The notes under the pieces are model-generated. The model was not told the origin of the DNA. It worked only from the letters and a program-made list of their open reading frames with translations, and made no database searches. This document shows positions 36,899 through 48,662 of a stretch of DNA of 64,000 bases, in pieces. Position numbers and translations under genes: made by a program. Within the stretch, counting starts at the first letter, position 1, and every line of letters starts with the position of its first letter. Source of the DNA: Nymphaea colorata (lineage: Eukaryota; Streptophyta; Magnoliopsida; Nymphaeales; Nymphaeaceae); NCBI RefSeq assembly GCF_008831285.2, contig NC_045150.1, positions 16,861,362-16,925,361 of the forward strand, in the 5' to 3' direction.

Positions 36899-37387
36899 CA
36901 TTACATATTGGTGTGTTCCTTAAAAAATTGAAAATTTATAACTAGTGCCCCTTAATCAAAATTTTTTGGCTCTGCCCCTTCATAGTTCTTTCTGGTGGCG
37001 GCTCAAAGGTACCCTACCCTCGTTTATTCAATAAAGAATGGAAGAATGTACAAAGAAAACTGCAAGCAACAATAGAAAACAAAACTAATATCCCTCACAA
37101 ATGAAGAGGTAAACGACCATGCTGTAAGAAAGGACTTCCACTGCTCCTTTAGCATGGTTACAATCTAACAAATGAAGACTCTTTTCTATAAACAAGCCCT
37201 CCCGATGAGGAGCCTATTTCCAATGGCCTGTCTGCACTAGTTCCTTCAGATGATAGGAGCTGCTACCATCCCAATTTTCCCTTTGAATTGAATTTTCAAT
37301 ATGCCAACCAGCAGATCCCACCGCTTTAACGGGCTATAACACAATGAACTCCTACCAATGTGCTCTTCTGTTTGGTGAGCAAGAGTG
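35266..37387. other. Intergenic with microsatellites
   Basis: No gene recognised. It holds an A-run followed by (AT)n at 35899-35970, a GA-rich stretch near 36020-36080 with GGTACCTGACCCGAT twice, and a second (AT)n at 36849-36897. Confidence 0.45.
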
Positions 37388-37404
37388 CCCCCCCCCCCCC
37401 CCCC
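37388..37404 (+). repeat. Poly-C run of 17
   Basis: An uninterrupted C homopolymer about 30 bp before the first satellite unit. Confidence 0.9.
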
Positions 37405-37434
37405 TTTTTCCCCTCAAGACACTAGGCCTATTTC

Positions 37435-40217
37435 AATACCTTGAGGTAAAACCCTCACTATGCTGACTTGTATATTCTGCCAACATTCTCTCATGACCTT
37501 CAAATTTAAGCTAGTAACCAAGCTTTTAATTCCTTTCCTCTTATTTGCGCACTAAGTGAATAATCAACAAAAAATTTGCACCTACTTTCGATACCTCGAG
37601 GTAAAACCCCCACTATGCCGACTTGTATATTCTGCCAACATTCTCTCATGACATTCAAATTTAAGCCAGTAACCAAGCTTTTAATTCCATCCCTTCCATT
37701 TGCGCACTAAGTGAATAATCAACCAAAAATTTGCACCTACTTTCGATACCTCGAGGTAAAACCCCCACTATGCTGACTTGTATATTCTGCCAACATTCTC
37801 TCTTGACCTTCAAATTTAAGCCAGTAACCAAGCTTTTAATTCCTTCCCTCCCATTTGCGCACTAAGTGAATAATCAACAAAAAATTTGCACCTACTTTCG
37901 ATACCTCGAGGTAAAACCCCCACTATGCCGACTTGTATATACTGCCAACTTTCTCTACTGACCTTCAAATTTAAGCCAGTAACCAAGCTTTTAATTCCTT
38001 CCCTCCCATTTGCGCACTAAGTGAATAATCAACAAAAAATTTGCACCTACTTTCGATACCTTAAGGTAAAACCCCCACTATGCCGACTTGTATATTCTGC
38101 CAACATTCTCTCCTGACCTTCAAATTTAAGCCAGTAACCAAGCTTTTAATTCCTTCCCTCCCATTTGCGCACTAAGTGAATAATCAACCAAAAATTTGCA
38201 CCTACTTTCGATACCTCGAGGTAAAACCCCCACTATGCCGACTTGTATATTCTGCCAACATTCTCTCATGACCTTCAAATTTAAGCCAGTAACCAAGCTT
38301 TTAATTCCTTCCCTCCCATTTTTGCGCACTAAGTGAATAATCAACAAAAAATTTGCACTTACTTTCGATACCTCGAGGTAAAACCCCCACTATGCCGACT
38401 TGTATATTCTGCCAACATTCTCTCCTGACCTTCAAATTTAAGCCAGTAACCAAGCTTTTAATTCATTCCCTCCCATTTGCGCACTAAGTGAATAATCAAC
38501 AAAAAATTTGCACCTACTTTCGATACCTCGAGGTAAAACCCCCACTATGCCGACTTGTATATTCTGCCAACATTCTCTCATGACCTTCAAATTTAAGCCA
38601 GTAACCAAGCTTTTAATTCCTTCCCTCCCATTTGCGCACTAAGTGAATAATCAACAAAAAATTTGCACCTACTTTCGATACCTCGAGGTAAAACCCCCAC
38701 TATGCCGACTTGTATATTCTGCCAACATTCTCTCATGACCTTCAAATTTAAGCCAGTAACCAAGCTTTTAATTCCTTCCCTCCCATTTGCGCACTAAGTG
38801 AATAATCAACAAAAAATTTGCACCTACTTTCGATACCTCGAGGTAAAACCCCCCACTATGCCGACTTGTATATTCTGCCAACATTCTCTCCTGACCTTCA
38901 AATTTAAGGCAGTAACCAAGCTTTTAATGCATTCCCTCCCATTTGCGCACTAAGTGAATAATCAACAAAAAATTTGCACATACTTTCGATACCTCAAGGT
39001 AAAACCCCCACTATGCCGACTTGTATATTCTGCCAACATTCTCTCCTGACCTTCAAATTTAAGCCAGTAACCAAGCTTTTAATTCCTTGCCTCCCATTTG
39101 CGCACTAAGTGAATAATCAACAAAAAATTTGCACCTACTTTCGATACCTCGAGGTAAAACCCCCACTATGCCGACTTGTATATTCTGTCAACATTCTCTC
39201 ATGACCTTCAAATTTAAGCCAGTAACCAAGCTTTTAATTCCTTCCCTCCCATTTGCGCACTAAGTGAATAATCAACAAAAAATTTGCACATACTTTCGAT
39301 ACCTCGAGGTAAAACCCCCACTATGCCGACTTGTATATTCTGCCAACATTCTTTCCTGACCTTCAAATTTAAGCCAGTAACCAAGCTTTTAATTACTTCC
39401 CTCCCATTTGCGCACTAAGTGAATAATCAACAAAAAATTTGCACCTACTTTCGATACCTCGAGGTAAAACCCCCCACTATGCCGACTTGTATATTCTGCC
39501 AACTTTCTCTACTGACCTTCAAGTTTAAGCCAGTAACCAAGCTTTTAATTCCTTCCCTCCCATTTGCGCACTAAGTGAATAATCAACAAAAAATTTGCAC
39601 CTACTTTCGATACCTCAAGGTAAAACCCCCACTATGCCGACTTGTATATTCTGCCAACATTGTCTCCTGACCTTCAAATTTAAGCCAGTAACCAAGCTTT
39701 TAATTCCTTCCCTTCCATTTGCGCACTAAGTGAATAATCAACAAAAAATTTGCACCTACTTTCGATACCTCGAGGTAAAACCCCAACTATGCCGACTTGT
39801 ATATTTTGCCAACATTCTCTCCTGACCTTCAAATTTAAGCTAGTAACCAAGCTTTTAATTCCTTCCCTCCCATTTGCGTACTAAGTGAATAATCAACAAA
39901 AAATTTGCACCTACTTTCGATACCTCGAGGTAAAACCCCCACTATGCCGACTTGTATATTCTGCCAACATTCTCTCCTGACCTTCAAATTTAAGCCAGTA
40001 ACCAAGCTTTTAATTCCTTCCCTCCCATTTTTGCGCACTAAGTGAATAATCAACAAAAAATTTGCACCTACTTTCGATACCTCGAGGTAAAACCCCCCAC
40101 TATGCCGACTTGTATATTCTGCCAACATTATCTCCTGACCTTCAAAATTAAGCCAGTAACCAAGCTTTTAATTCCTTCCCTCCCATTTGCGCATTAAGTG
40201 AATAATCAACAAAAAAA
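37435..40217. repeat. Satellite array, 18 units of ~155 bp
   Basis: Eighteen head-to-tail units, each starting near ATACCTCGAGGTAAAACC. Measured spacing between starts is 155 bp for most, with a few of 156 or 157 caused by an extra C or by TTTTT in place of TTT before GCGC. Units share GCCGACTTGTATATTCTGCC, AAGCCAGTAACCAAGC and GCGCACTAAGTGAATAATCA, and differ mostly by point changes. The first and last units are the most diverged. Open frames on the minus strand inside the array are by-products of the repeat. Confidence 0.97.
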
Positions 40218-41555
40218 TTGCAGAGGAATTAGGCCGTGAACTACTTGGTTAATATAATCATCCATGCTTTAACTCCATATTCAAACTCTGATTGGAAGAT
40301 ACTTGCAGAATCATGCGATCATAAGATCAAGTAAAAGTGATTTGAGAGTTAAACCAAAGTCCTGACTTGCTTATGTATTGGTTTATATAAAGATGGCTGA
40401 TTGTTGAGCCTTCACTGACAAGTCTAAGCAGCAGTGGGAGAGCCTGAAAATTTTGGCTGATCGACATTAATACATAGTAAATAAATTTTAGGCCCTTTGA
40501 AGAATTTAAGACCTTTCAAACACAAGAAAAAAAAGTTGAAGGACAACCAATATACAAATAACTACAAAATAGTCGAAGGTCATCAATATATAAATAAGAA
40601 AATTGTGTGGGTTTGTGTTGGTAGAGACCACACTGGCTTTGCAATGCTAAGCGATCTAAGCTCAATTAGCATGACTAGTTCCCGATTTGCATACAAGACA
40701 ATCAACTCCATCTGTGTTCAACTCAGTGACTGAATGAACCAAGTTGAGGTGAGATTGAACGGTCCAAAAGATCCAAGACATGGATATCGCAAAAGTTGAC
40801 CCACATTTACATTTGCGTGGAGATACGAAATGAAGAGGATTTCACTTTTATTTTCCCCATTGCATTCATTTCTAAGAAGACTCTTGGGTAGAATCTAACA
40901 ATGACACTTCTAGCTTGCCCTGTTATTTTTTGAACTTGATGTTAACTTTTTGTAGAGTGCATTCCATGTTAGATCACTAACATGGAAAGAATGTTCCCAC
41001 ATTTTAGGAGAGGGCTAGGCATTTTCGCAATTCTACAGGGGAAAAATTTGGGTTCCATTTTCCCCTTATAGGGGTAGGTCTTCAATTTGACTAATAGGGG
41101 CATTTCAGTAATTTTCAGCCTATAACACATGGTTCCTTGTTAGGAGCTATAACATATAATATACTCTGAACTTTATATGTACCACATAGTTATTTTTTCT
41201 ACTTATACAGGAATGTAGCTCTACATGTTGCTTTACAGATATAGGACGTCGACATGTTCTTCCTTCACAACAATCCTCTATTGAATAGGAGAAAGGCAAG
41301 CCTCTTTGGAGCTGTAAGACACACAATCAATCTGGGTGATAAAGGTATTTTGTAGATGGTTGTGTGCCCTTCCACTATAGGATGTCTAATCCAATTAAAG
41401 AAAGGAACCTGGTCTGGGGCGTGTTTGTAAGACAGTCAAGCAAAGTGTTATAGAAGATCAATCTGGAAAAAACCAAGTTTGGAATTTTAAAACTTTTCAC
41501 TCTTATTGATCAGGTTTATTACTAATGTCCAGAAAACTTAGGATGATCCAAACAA
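40218..41555. other. Intergenic, no gene recognised
   Basis: AT-rich DNA between the satellite and the LINE 3' fragment. No domain, terminal repeat or RNA gene was recognised. Confidence 0.4.
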
Positions 41556-41559
41556 AAAC

Positions 41560-42480
41560 TAAGTTACACATGCGGAAATGAAGTTCTCGTGTGCAAATGA
41601 CACACTAAAACTATTAATCATCTGTTTTTGCATTGTTCTGTGGCCAAAATATTTTAGCTCTGTGTCGGTGATATCTTTAATTGTATAGTTCAATCTTCTA
41701 CCTTCATTACATGAAACATGGGCATGGTGGGGGCTGAAGAAGCTTAAAGTACGATGGATCAAGAAATGCTGGTTGGCAGCATTCACAATGGGATTTTTGC
41801 ATCTCTGGCACCACAGGAATGCCTTGTTTAATGACAAGAGTACATGTTACGCGGCTGATTCATGTGGTGCTTTTTGGGGAGATCTGAAAATATTGTTTTC
41901 CAGCCATTGTTGGGGCAACAAATACAAGGAGAAGGTCGGTTCATGGTTTTGTTCTAGCATTAGGCGAGACCCATGGCCTTCCATTTCTTATCTGGATTGG
42001 CACTTATCTACTACATGTGTCATTACCAATAATGTTGAACAACTGGAGGTGATGATCAGATCAAAGGAGCAGACTATTTTTTTTTGCTAAATTGTCCTCC
42101 CCTCCTATTGGATAGCACCATAATCCTAAAGGTTTGCTAACTTATACTTTGCTTATTTCCCCATTTTAGGTGATATTTTTATCACTATAACGCCTTGCTA
42201 AATGGAGGAAAGCTATCAATCGTGCTACTTGATGTCTTAATTTGATGGCTTTGGTATCCCAACCTTTTTGTATAGACAGAATGAGTTTGCTTGTTGATCA
42301 GACTTGTTGTAATCTTGATAAGAATGTAATTAAACTCTTTTGTAAATTGATATACTTTAATGCTGTATGGGAATGGGATAGACTCATTGAAGCTTTGTTT
42401 TACCTTGGGCTTTATTTTGAATCACATTCCTCATTTTTTTGTACTGTTTCTTTTATTCATTTTTTGTAATCCAGTTAGTT
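41560..42480 (+). pseudogene. LINE 3' fragment (zinc-binding end of ORF2 and 3' UTR)
   Basis: At 41613-41648 the sequence encodes INHLFLHCSVAK, the conserved core of the zinc-binding domain after LINE reverse transcriptase. Farther on, WLAAFTMGFLHLWHHRNALFNDK matches the usual W..RN..IF end. Stops and frame changes are present. The T-rich tail near 42420-42470 with TTTTTTGTA words resembles a plant LINE 3' UTR. Confidence 0.65.
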
Positions 42481-43600
42481 GGTACTAAAAATTTGTTGAA
42501 CTTCCCTAACAGGCTTGATCGTACTTGTCATCCATCCAAACAAACATGGTTTTTACCTTTTAAAAACCCAATCAAAAAACAAAGTTTTTGGATAATCTAG
42601 TTTTGTAGAGACATAGTTTGAAGATGTGCCATCCAAATGGGCATACCTTATACACAAAAATGAGCAATTCAAAAGGATGGTAAGATGTATAGGCACAACA
42701 AAACATTTGAGCCGGAATGTATTACACAATAGATGCAAATTTTCTTTTATAGTTAAACTAAAGCATTGTAATAATGTACAAGTATTAGTATAAGTTTCTG
42801 CATGCAATAATTCCCAACATTTCTCCTAGTATCACAAAGGACATCATGCTAGTAGATTGAACAAAAGAATCTTAGGTGGGTTTTTGAAGATCCAAGACTT
42901 GGAGACGTTTTTGGAAGCACGTTTGGATTGGATTGACTTTTAGTTACAAATTCATCTCCAAATTTAAATTTTGGTTAGCAGTAACACCCTAGTCATCTCC
43001 ACAGCCACCACCACCTTTGATTCATCTCCACTGGGCATCATGTCAGCATTGGATTTCTACATTACTTGCATTCTTTGAGGTTCAGTCATAACTTGTAAGC
43101 CATTTTATGCCATCAACAGGTTTTGCTTTGCCCTCTCGAATATGCTAATTCATTTTTCTTATGAAATTTTGACAAGGTATAAGAGAAATTAATTTTGCAG
43201 GCAAAGCCGTCAAGGCATGTGACCAAGGGACACACCTTAAGGGGTGGCTACCGATCATGAACACACCTCTTAAATAGGTGCACTTTATCGAGATATTCAT
43301 ATTCACACAAAAACACAAAATTTATTGTGGTTCAGCTTGTTGCCCACATCTGCTGGTGAAACATTAAATACATTTTACACTAAAATTTACATGCAATACA
43401 ACCACAAGAAATTGTTATAACTAGTATAAAAATAATGTCATGCAAAATATCTTGTGTGTTAAGCTCTCATTGATCATATGAAATAACAACTTTTATCTTT
43501 CATTGATTGCTGGAGAAAGATAAATGAATTGTTGCCAAAAATTTCTCCTTAAAGTTGGTAGGCAAATATCTATCTACCTCAATTTGGCTAAAACCCATTG
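42481..43600. other. Intergenic or retroelement remnant
   Basis: No gene. On the minus strand, TGTTGGGAATTATTGCATGCAG-like sequence at 42799-42820, preceded by a short purine run, resembles the start of a Ty1/copia LTR. I could not find its end or a partner. Confidence 0.3.
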
Positions 43601-46150
43601 ATGTATTTATTTTCCAATGCTATTGTAAATATGTTTGCTAGTGCAAATAATTTTATTTTGAATTTTGTCATGAAAGAAGTGATAGTCAAGCTCGATGGTT
43701 TTATACTTCCATGAAATAGTAGATTACATCTAATATAGATAGCTGCATATTCTCACACATGAGAACATCAGTTTCATCTTGATTCCCATCTTTTAAAGTA
43801 AGGCTTGACCCAAACAAGTTGACTTGCACATGCTATCATTTTTCTACGCTTGATCTTAGCATTAGATTTAGCTATTAGGGACTATTTTTTAAACTTTTCC
43901 ATGTAGCCAAATTTCCTCCAACAAAAGAACAGAAAACAATAATGAATCATCTATCATTTTAGTTTGTTGCCTAATCTACGTCTGCATAACTAATAACATC
44001 AAAACTAGTATTCTACATTAGTGTGCCATTTCTTAGAGTTGCTTTTAGATATCTCAAAATATGATGAGCCGCTTCCAATTGAGTAGAATGGGGACAACAC
44101 ATGAACTTGCTTATCACGTTGACAACAAGTTTATATCATGTATACTAATAGTTAAGAAAATCAATTTTCAACAAACCTTTAAAAATATCAATTATTTTGA
44201 ATTGGTCCATATCATTCTTTCTGAGTTTATAATTGGTTCCAAGAGGTGTTGCAGTTGGTTTTGCTCCAAAATGTTTCCATTATTTTGAATTGGTCCCTAT
44301 CATCCTTTTTGAGTTTATAATTAGTTCCAAGGAGTGTTGCAGTTGGTTTTGCTCCAAAATGTTGGTGCATTTAGATAGATCCAGAGTATATTGTAATTCC
44401 CATAGGAACATGTCTTTTTGCAAAAGAGCAACTTCAATTCTAAAAAAATACCTTAGTTTTCCTTCTTCTGTGATTTCGAATTTGTTATCAGCATTGAGTT
44501 GATTCTCTTTATTTATTTCTTATTATTGACTACCATGGTTATGTCATCAACGTACACAAGGAGAAGAACAATACCTTTAATTGTATGAAAGGTGAACATC
44601 ATATAATCAAGATTCCTTTGTTTGAACTCAATACTAGTAACAATACCACTTAATTTTAAAAACCAAACCTAAGAAAACTATTTAAGTCCACAAATAGATT
44701 TTTTAAATTTGATCATAAACCAAATTTGGTAATTGACACTAGCAGGAGGTTTATATTCCATATAAATTTTATCTTCTAAATTGCATTTTGACAATAAGAG
44801 CAAAGGACTCAATAATACATTTTTGTTGTATGTATCTTTTTACAACTAGTCTGACTTTGTATATCTACTACACTATCACTATTAGATTTTATCTTAAACA
44901 CCCTTTAACATCCAACTAGTTGTATTTGATTTGCTGGTAGAGGCACTAATACCCACGCTTGATTCCTCTCAAGGAAAACTAGATCTTCACTCATGGCTTT
45001 TCTCCATCTAGGGTCCGCATTAGCTTCTTTAAAACTTGAATTCGTGGGCAAAGGTATTGAACAAATAGTTGTGGTATATGATTGATAATTTTCTACAATC
45101 TGTTTGGTTTTCAATAGGATGTTTGATACTAAAGTAGTTTTAATTAGAGTAATAGGAATAGTGATAACTAAACATGTTGGTGGATTAGACACACAAGTGA
45201 CTCTCTTAACTTCAAGTATACAATGTTTTGGTTGTGGGATGCCACAAGTAGTAATTGAGGTATATAAAAAGAGCTTGATTTATGAGGAAGTAGTTTTGGT
45301 TTGGTAGTGAGTGGGTGGGTTGGCTACGACTAGTTGAGGAACATGAGGTGTGGAAAATAGTATGAGTTGATGACTAAAAATGATCAAAACATAGGTAATA
45401 TTGGCTGGTTTGGAGTGATGAACATCATTGTAATTATAGCCACTATTAGTATGTTCCCTTTGGATAAGAAATTAGACCTGAAAAAAAAGTTCTAAAAAAA
45501 TATATGTCCCATTTGGTAAGAGGATCACAACAATTAAACCCCCTTTTTAAAAAAACCTACAAAACACAATTGGCAGGAAGTTTTTAAAGCTTATTTGGAA
45601 ATTTCTCTTTGCCACTCACTTTTGTCTTTGAGTCTAAATCCTAATAGGAGTAAGATTTGCTAATCCTTCACTAGGAATGTGTTTAATGATGTAGCAAGTG
45701 GTGGCAATCGTATCCAACTAGTAATTGGGGCATATTCATGTGAAACATATGTGCATGAGCCATGACTAATAAGTGCTGAATTTTGCGTTTGGCAGCACCA
45801 TTTTTGTTGGGGCATGCTAGCGCAAGCAGTTTGTGGTAAATATTACCTTTTTCAGATAAGAAAGTGTTTTTAAGAGCTCATTTTGACCCTCATAATATGA
45901 GTCAATATGTTTAATCTTTGGAACAAAATGAGAATCATGTAACTTTTCATCTTCTCCAAAACATGTGACGTCCATAGTAATAAGTGATTAAGGGTGTCTC
46001 CATGGTCTTTGGTTTTTCAACTCCATGTTCATTTTTTGTGTTTGAGTTGCTTTATGTCCAGCTAAGTTCCAATTAGTCGGACTCATGAATATGACTTGCT
46101 TCCCTCCAATACTGTTGGAGAGGTTTGTATGTTGGGATTGGAATCCCGTG
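43600..46150 (-). pseudogene. Ty1/copia retrotransposon remnant (integrase, RT, RNase H)
   Basis: Read on the minus strand from 46150 downwards, in broken frames: an integrase end resembling PNKNGAAKRKIQHLL (45790-45840); the RT start FKEANADPRWRKAMSEDL (about 44940-45040); EDKIYMEYKPP; the catalytic LVYVDDIT at about 44540-44563; and an RNase H end resembling TIELDYHFFHDKI (about 43660-43700). Integrase before RT is the Ty1/copia order. Many stops are present and no LTR pair was found. An 88-bp tandem duplication lies inside (44191-44366). Confidence 0.75.
44191..44366. repeat. 88-bp tandem duplication inside the copia remnant
   Basis: ATTATTTTGAATTGGTCC starts at 44191 and again at 44279, and both units end near GGTTTTGCTCCAAAATG. 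They differ at a few positions. Confidence 0.85.
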
Positions 46151-47538
46151 CTTAGGCTTATCGAGTGAAACACAGACGCCTCCTACTAAAAGAAAAAAAT
46201 GAAAAGAGGAAAACTTTTCTCATTATAAAATTCATAATTTACAAAATTACTAAACTACTCCTCGCAAAAGGTATGTGCCAAAACAGAAATAAGGCTTCCA
46301 TTTAAAAACATTGTTTGAGTGAGTAGGTGCAAGTCCGTCATTAGGGAATCGGTGGGTTCCTCAAGTGTAGCATTTGGATGCACATGGGGGTGCACATGAG
46401 TTAGAGGCAATTCTCTTAGTGGACACATATGTTGCGTCCACAACCGCGTAGAGTCATGCGGAGGCGAGCAAGTGAAAGCTCATCATCGAGTAGAGTGATG
46501 GTCGGTTGCCTTACGTAGTGATATATAGTTGGCAATTGGTTTTGACTCGGGACTTCCTTTCAAGGGAAGTCTATCCCCACCCACATTTTGTATGGAAGTA
46601 GATAGATGCTTGGAGTAATGATGGTATTCTGACAGGGCCTCATAGCTACGACTTGCTGATGGTCTAATATAGGATAATCCTAGGTGATGGTGTGCTGAGT
46701 GCCTAGCACTTTTCGTTTAGTTCGTGGTTCCAAAAAATTGATGAAAGCTTTCGCTTCATAAAAATTGAGTTAAAGCTGACTGAAGGCTTGAAAAACCTTC
46801 GATGCTGCGTGGGCCAAATAGGCTTGAAAAAGTCAACACTCACCCTTTCTCTCTATTCATGGTAGGACCCAGTCTCGTAATTAAGTGGTCTCAGCTTGGA
46901 TGGCCAGCATGAGCTTCAAGCCCAGAGCAGGTCCGGCCCATATGCCCAGCTCTATTTTGTGGTTGGATGATTCGATTCTTTTCTCTTATTCCAGTTACTT
47001 TCTCCTACGTTGCTTCCAAATTTCTCATGCCTCCAAATTTCTCATGCCCTCCGATACTTGAAACCTGACTGTGCGATCATTTCATCCTAAAGCTTCCTCG
47101 TGAGCTGGGTTTGAATTAGCACGCCAATTCAAGGAATAAGTCTCCGACTGGGTTTATATTAAATAACTCAGTTTCCTTATCACAAAAGCAAAAATCAACC
47201 TGTCATTTCATTCACTATAATAACCTCCCCCAGTCTGTCTGTCAACCCCCATAACTTGACATTTGAGAAAGAGTTGTGGACGTGCATGCAAGATTACATA
47301 CACAAAAAAAAAAAAAGAATACGGTAAGAGTTAAGGGTATTTTCAAAATTATTAAAAAAGTCTTTTCTATTTTTTTTTAACTTTTTGGTTTTTTTTTTTG
47401 CAAAAAAGTTTTCTTTATCTATTAATCAGGGGTTTCTGGTTATTAATCATACTAACGCACAACAAGATTATGCACCAGCAGGCGCATATAACCAGTTCCT
47501 ATATACCTCTCCAAGCACCACCTTCCATATTGCTAAAT

Positions 47539-47706
47539 ATGGAAAAAACAAAATCAGATTTGATTCGGTCCCTGAAAAATATCGCAATCACATTAATTTG
47601 GATCTTAGTATCATTATCCATTTCTATCTCCATATTCGAATTGGTGTGGTTGAATTCGTATGTCTCGCCAATATGTAGTTTGGCCTTACAATCTGCCAGA
47701 ATTTAA
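47539..47706 (+). CDS. Possible 55-residue membrane microprotein in the hairpin arm
   Basis: An ATG-started frame beginning MEKTKSDLIRSLKN, followed by a hydrophobic stretch of about 20 residues (IAITLIWILVSLSISISIF) and a short polar tail. A basic N-terminus and one membrane span are predicted. The mirror copy in the right arm keeps the first ~36 residues nearly unchanged but then has a TAG where this copy has Trp. It could be a real small ORF, a gene-end fragment captured by the repeat, or chance. Confidence 0.25.
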   Translation: MEKTKSDLIRSLKNIAITLIWILVSLSISISIFELVWLNSYVSPICSLALQSARI

Positions 47707-47828
47707 TTAAGTAAGACTTGAACTTAGATGTATCCGAGTTACCCTGCCAAGTTGGATATTCAATTGGACTAGGCCGTGGTTGAAGAATTGGATTTGGATA
47801 TTGCTTGTTTTTCAATTCATTTGAAATG

Positions 47829-47944
<116 letters not shown>

Positions 47945-48232
47945 ATAAAAGCCAGACACTTAGGTTAAGGATAAAAACCAAACCCTTTGATTTCGAGTTT
48001 TCAAGTGTTTTTTGTTTGCAATCTAACCTTATTCATATGATTGTAAAAATATGATTGTAAAAATGCGTTGATGCAAAACATATACTAAGTTGGTCATTTG
48101 TTAGACCTTAATGGTGTTTTTATAATAAGAAAAAACGAACTGCCGTCGACATGACATGATAATAAAAAAATCAACATTTTTTATTAAAACAACTTGAATC
48201 TTTCAAAAGCATGTTTTATATCAAAATAGTCT

Positions 48233-48358
48233 ATATTATATATATACAATTTCGTAAAAACCAAACACTTACGTCAGAAATAAAAAGTCAAACCCATTGA
48301 CTTTTTTGTTCAAAAGCTATTTTAAATTGCAATATAAACATTTTAATATATTTATAAA
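48233..48358. other. Spacer (loop) of the long inverted repeat
   Basis: About 126 bp of AT-rich DNA. Part of it (AAAACCAAACACTTACGTCAG and following) resembles, in direct orientation, a piece of the left arm near 47946-48040, so the loop seems to hold a third, older copy of a short arm segment. Confidence 0.6.
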
Positions 48359-48624
48359 GACTATTTTGATATAAAACATGCTTTGATTCAAGTTGTTTTA
48401 ATAAAAAATGTTGATTTTTTTATTATCATGTCATGGCATGACGACGTTCGTTTTTTCTTATTATAAAAACACCATTAAGGTCTAACAAATGACCTTAATA
48501 TATGTTTTGCATCAACTCATTTTTACAATCATATGAATAAGGTTAGATTGCAAACAAAAAACACTTGAAAACTCGAAATCAAAGGGTTTGGTTTTTACCC
48601 TTAACCTAACTGTCTGGCTTTTAT

Positions 48625-48662
<38 letters not shown>

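Noticed and set aside
38126-40128. Minus-strand ORFs of 73 and 97 residues with repeated peptides
   Set aside because: They lie wholly inside the 155-bp satellite and exist only because some units lack stops in one frame.
37435-40217. CRISPR-like array
   Set aside because: The units are directly adjacent with no unique spacers, and the window is plant nuclear DNA.
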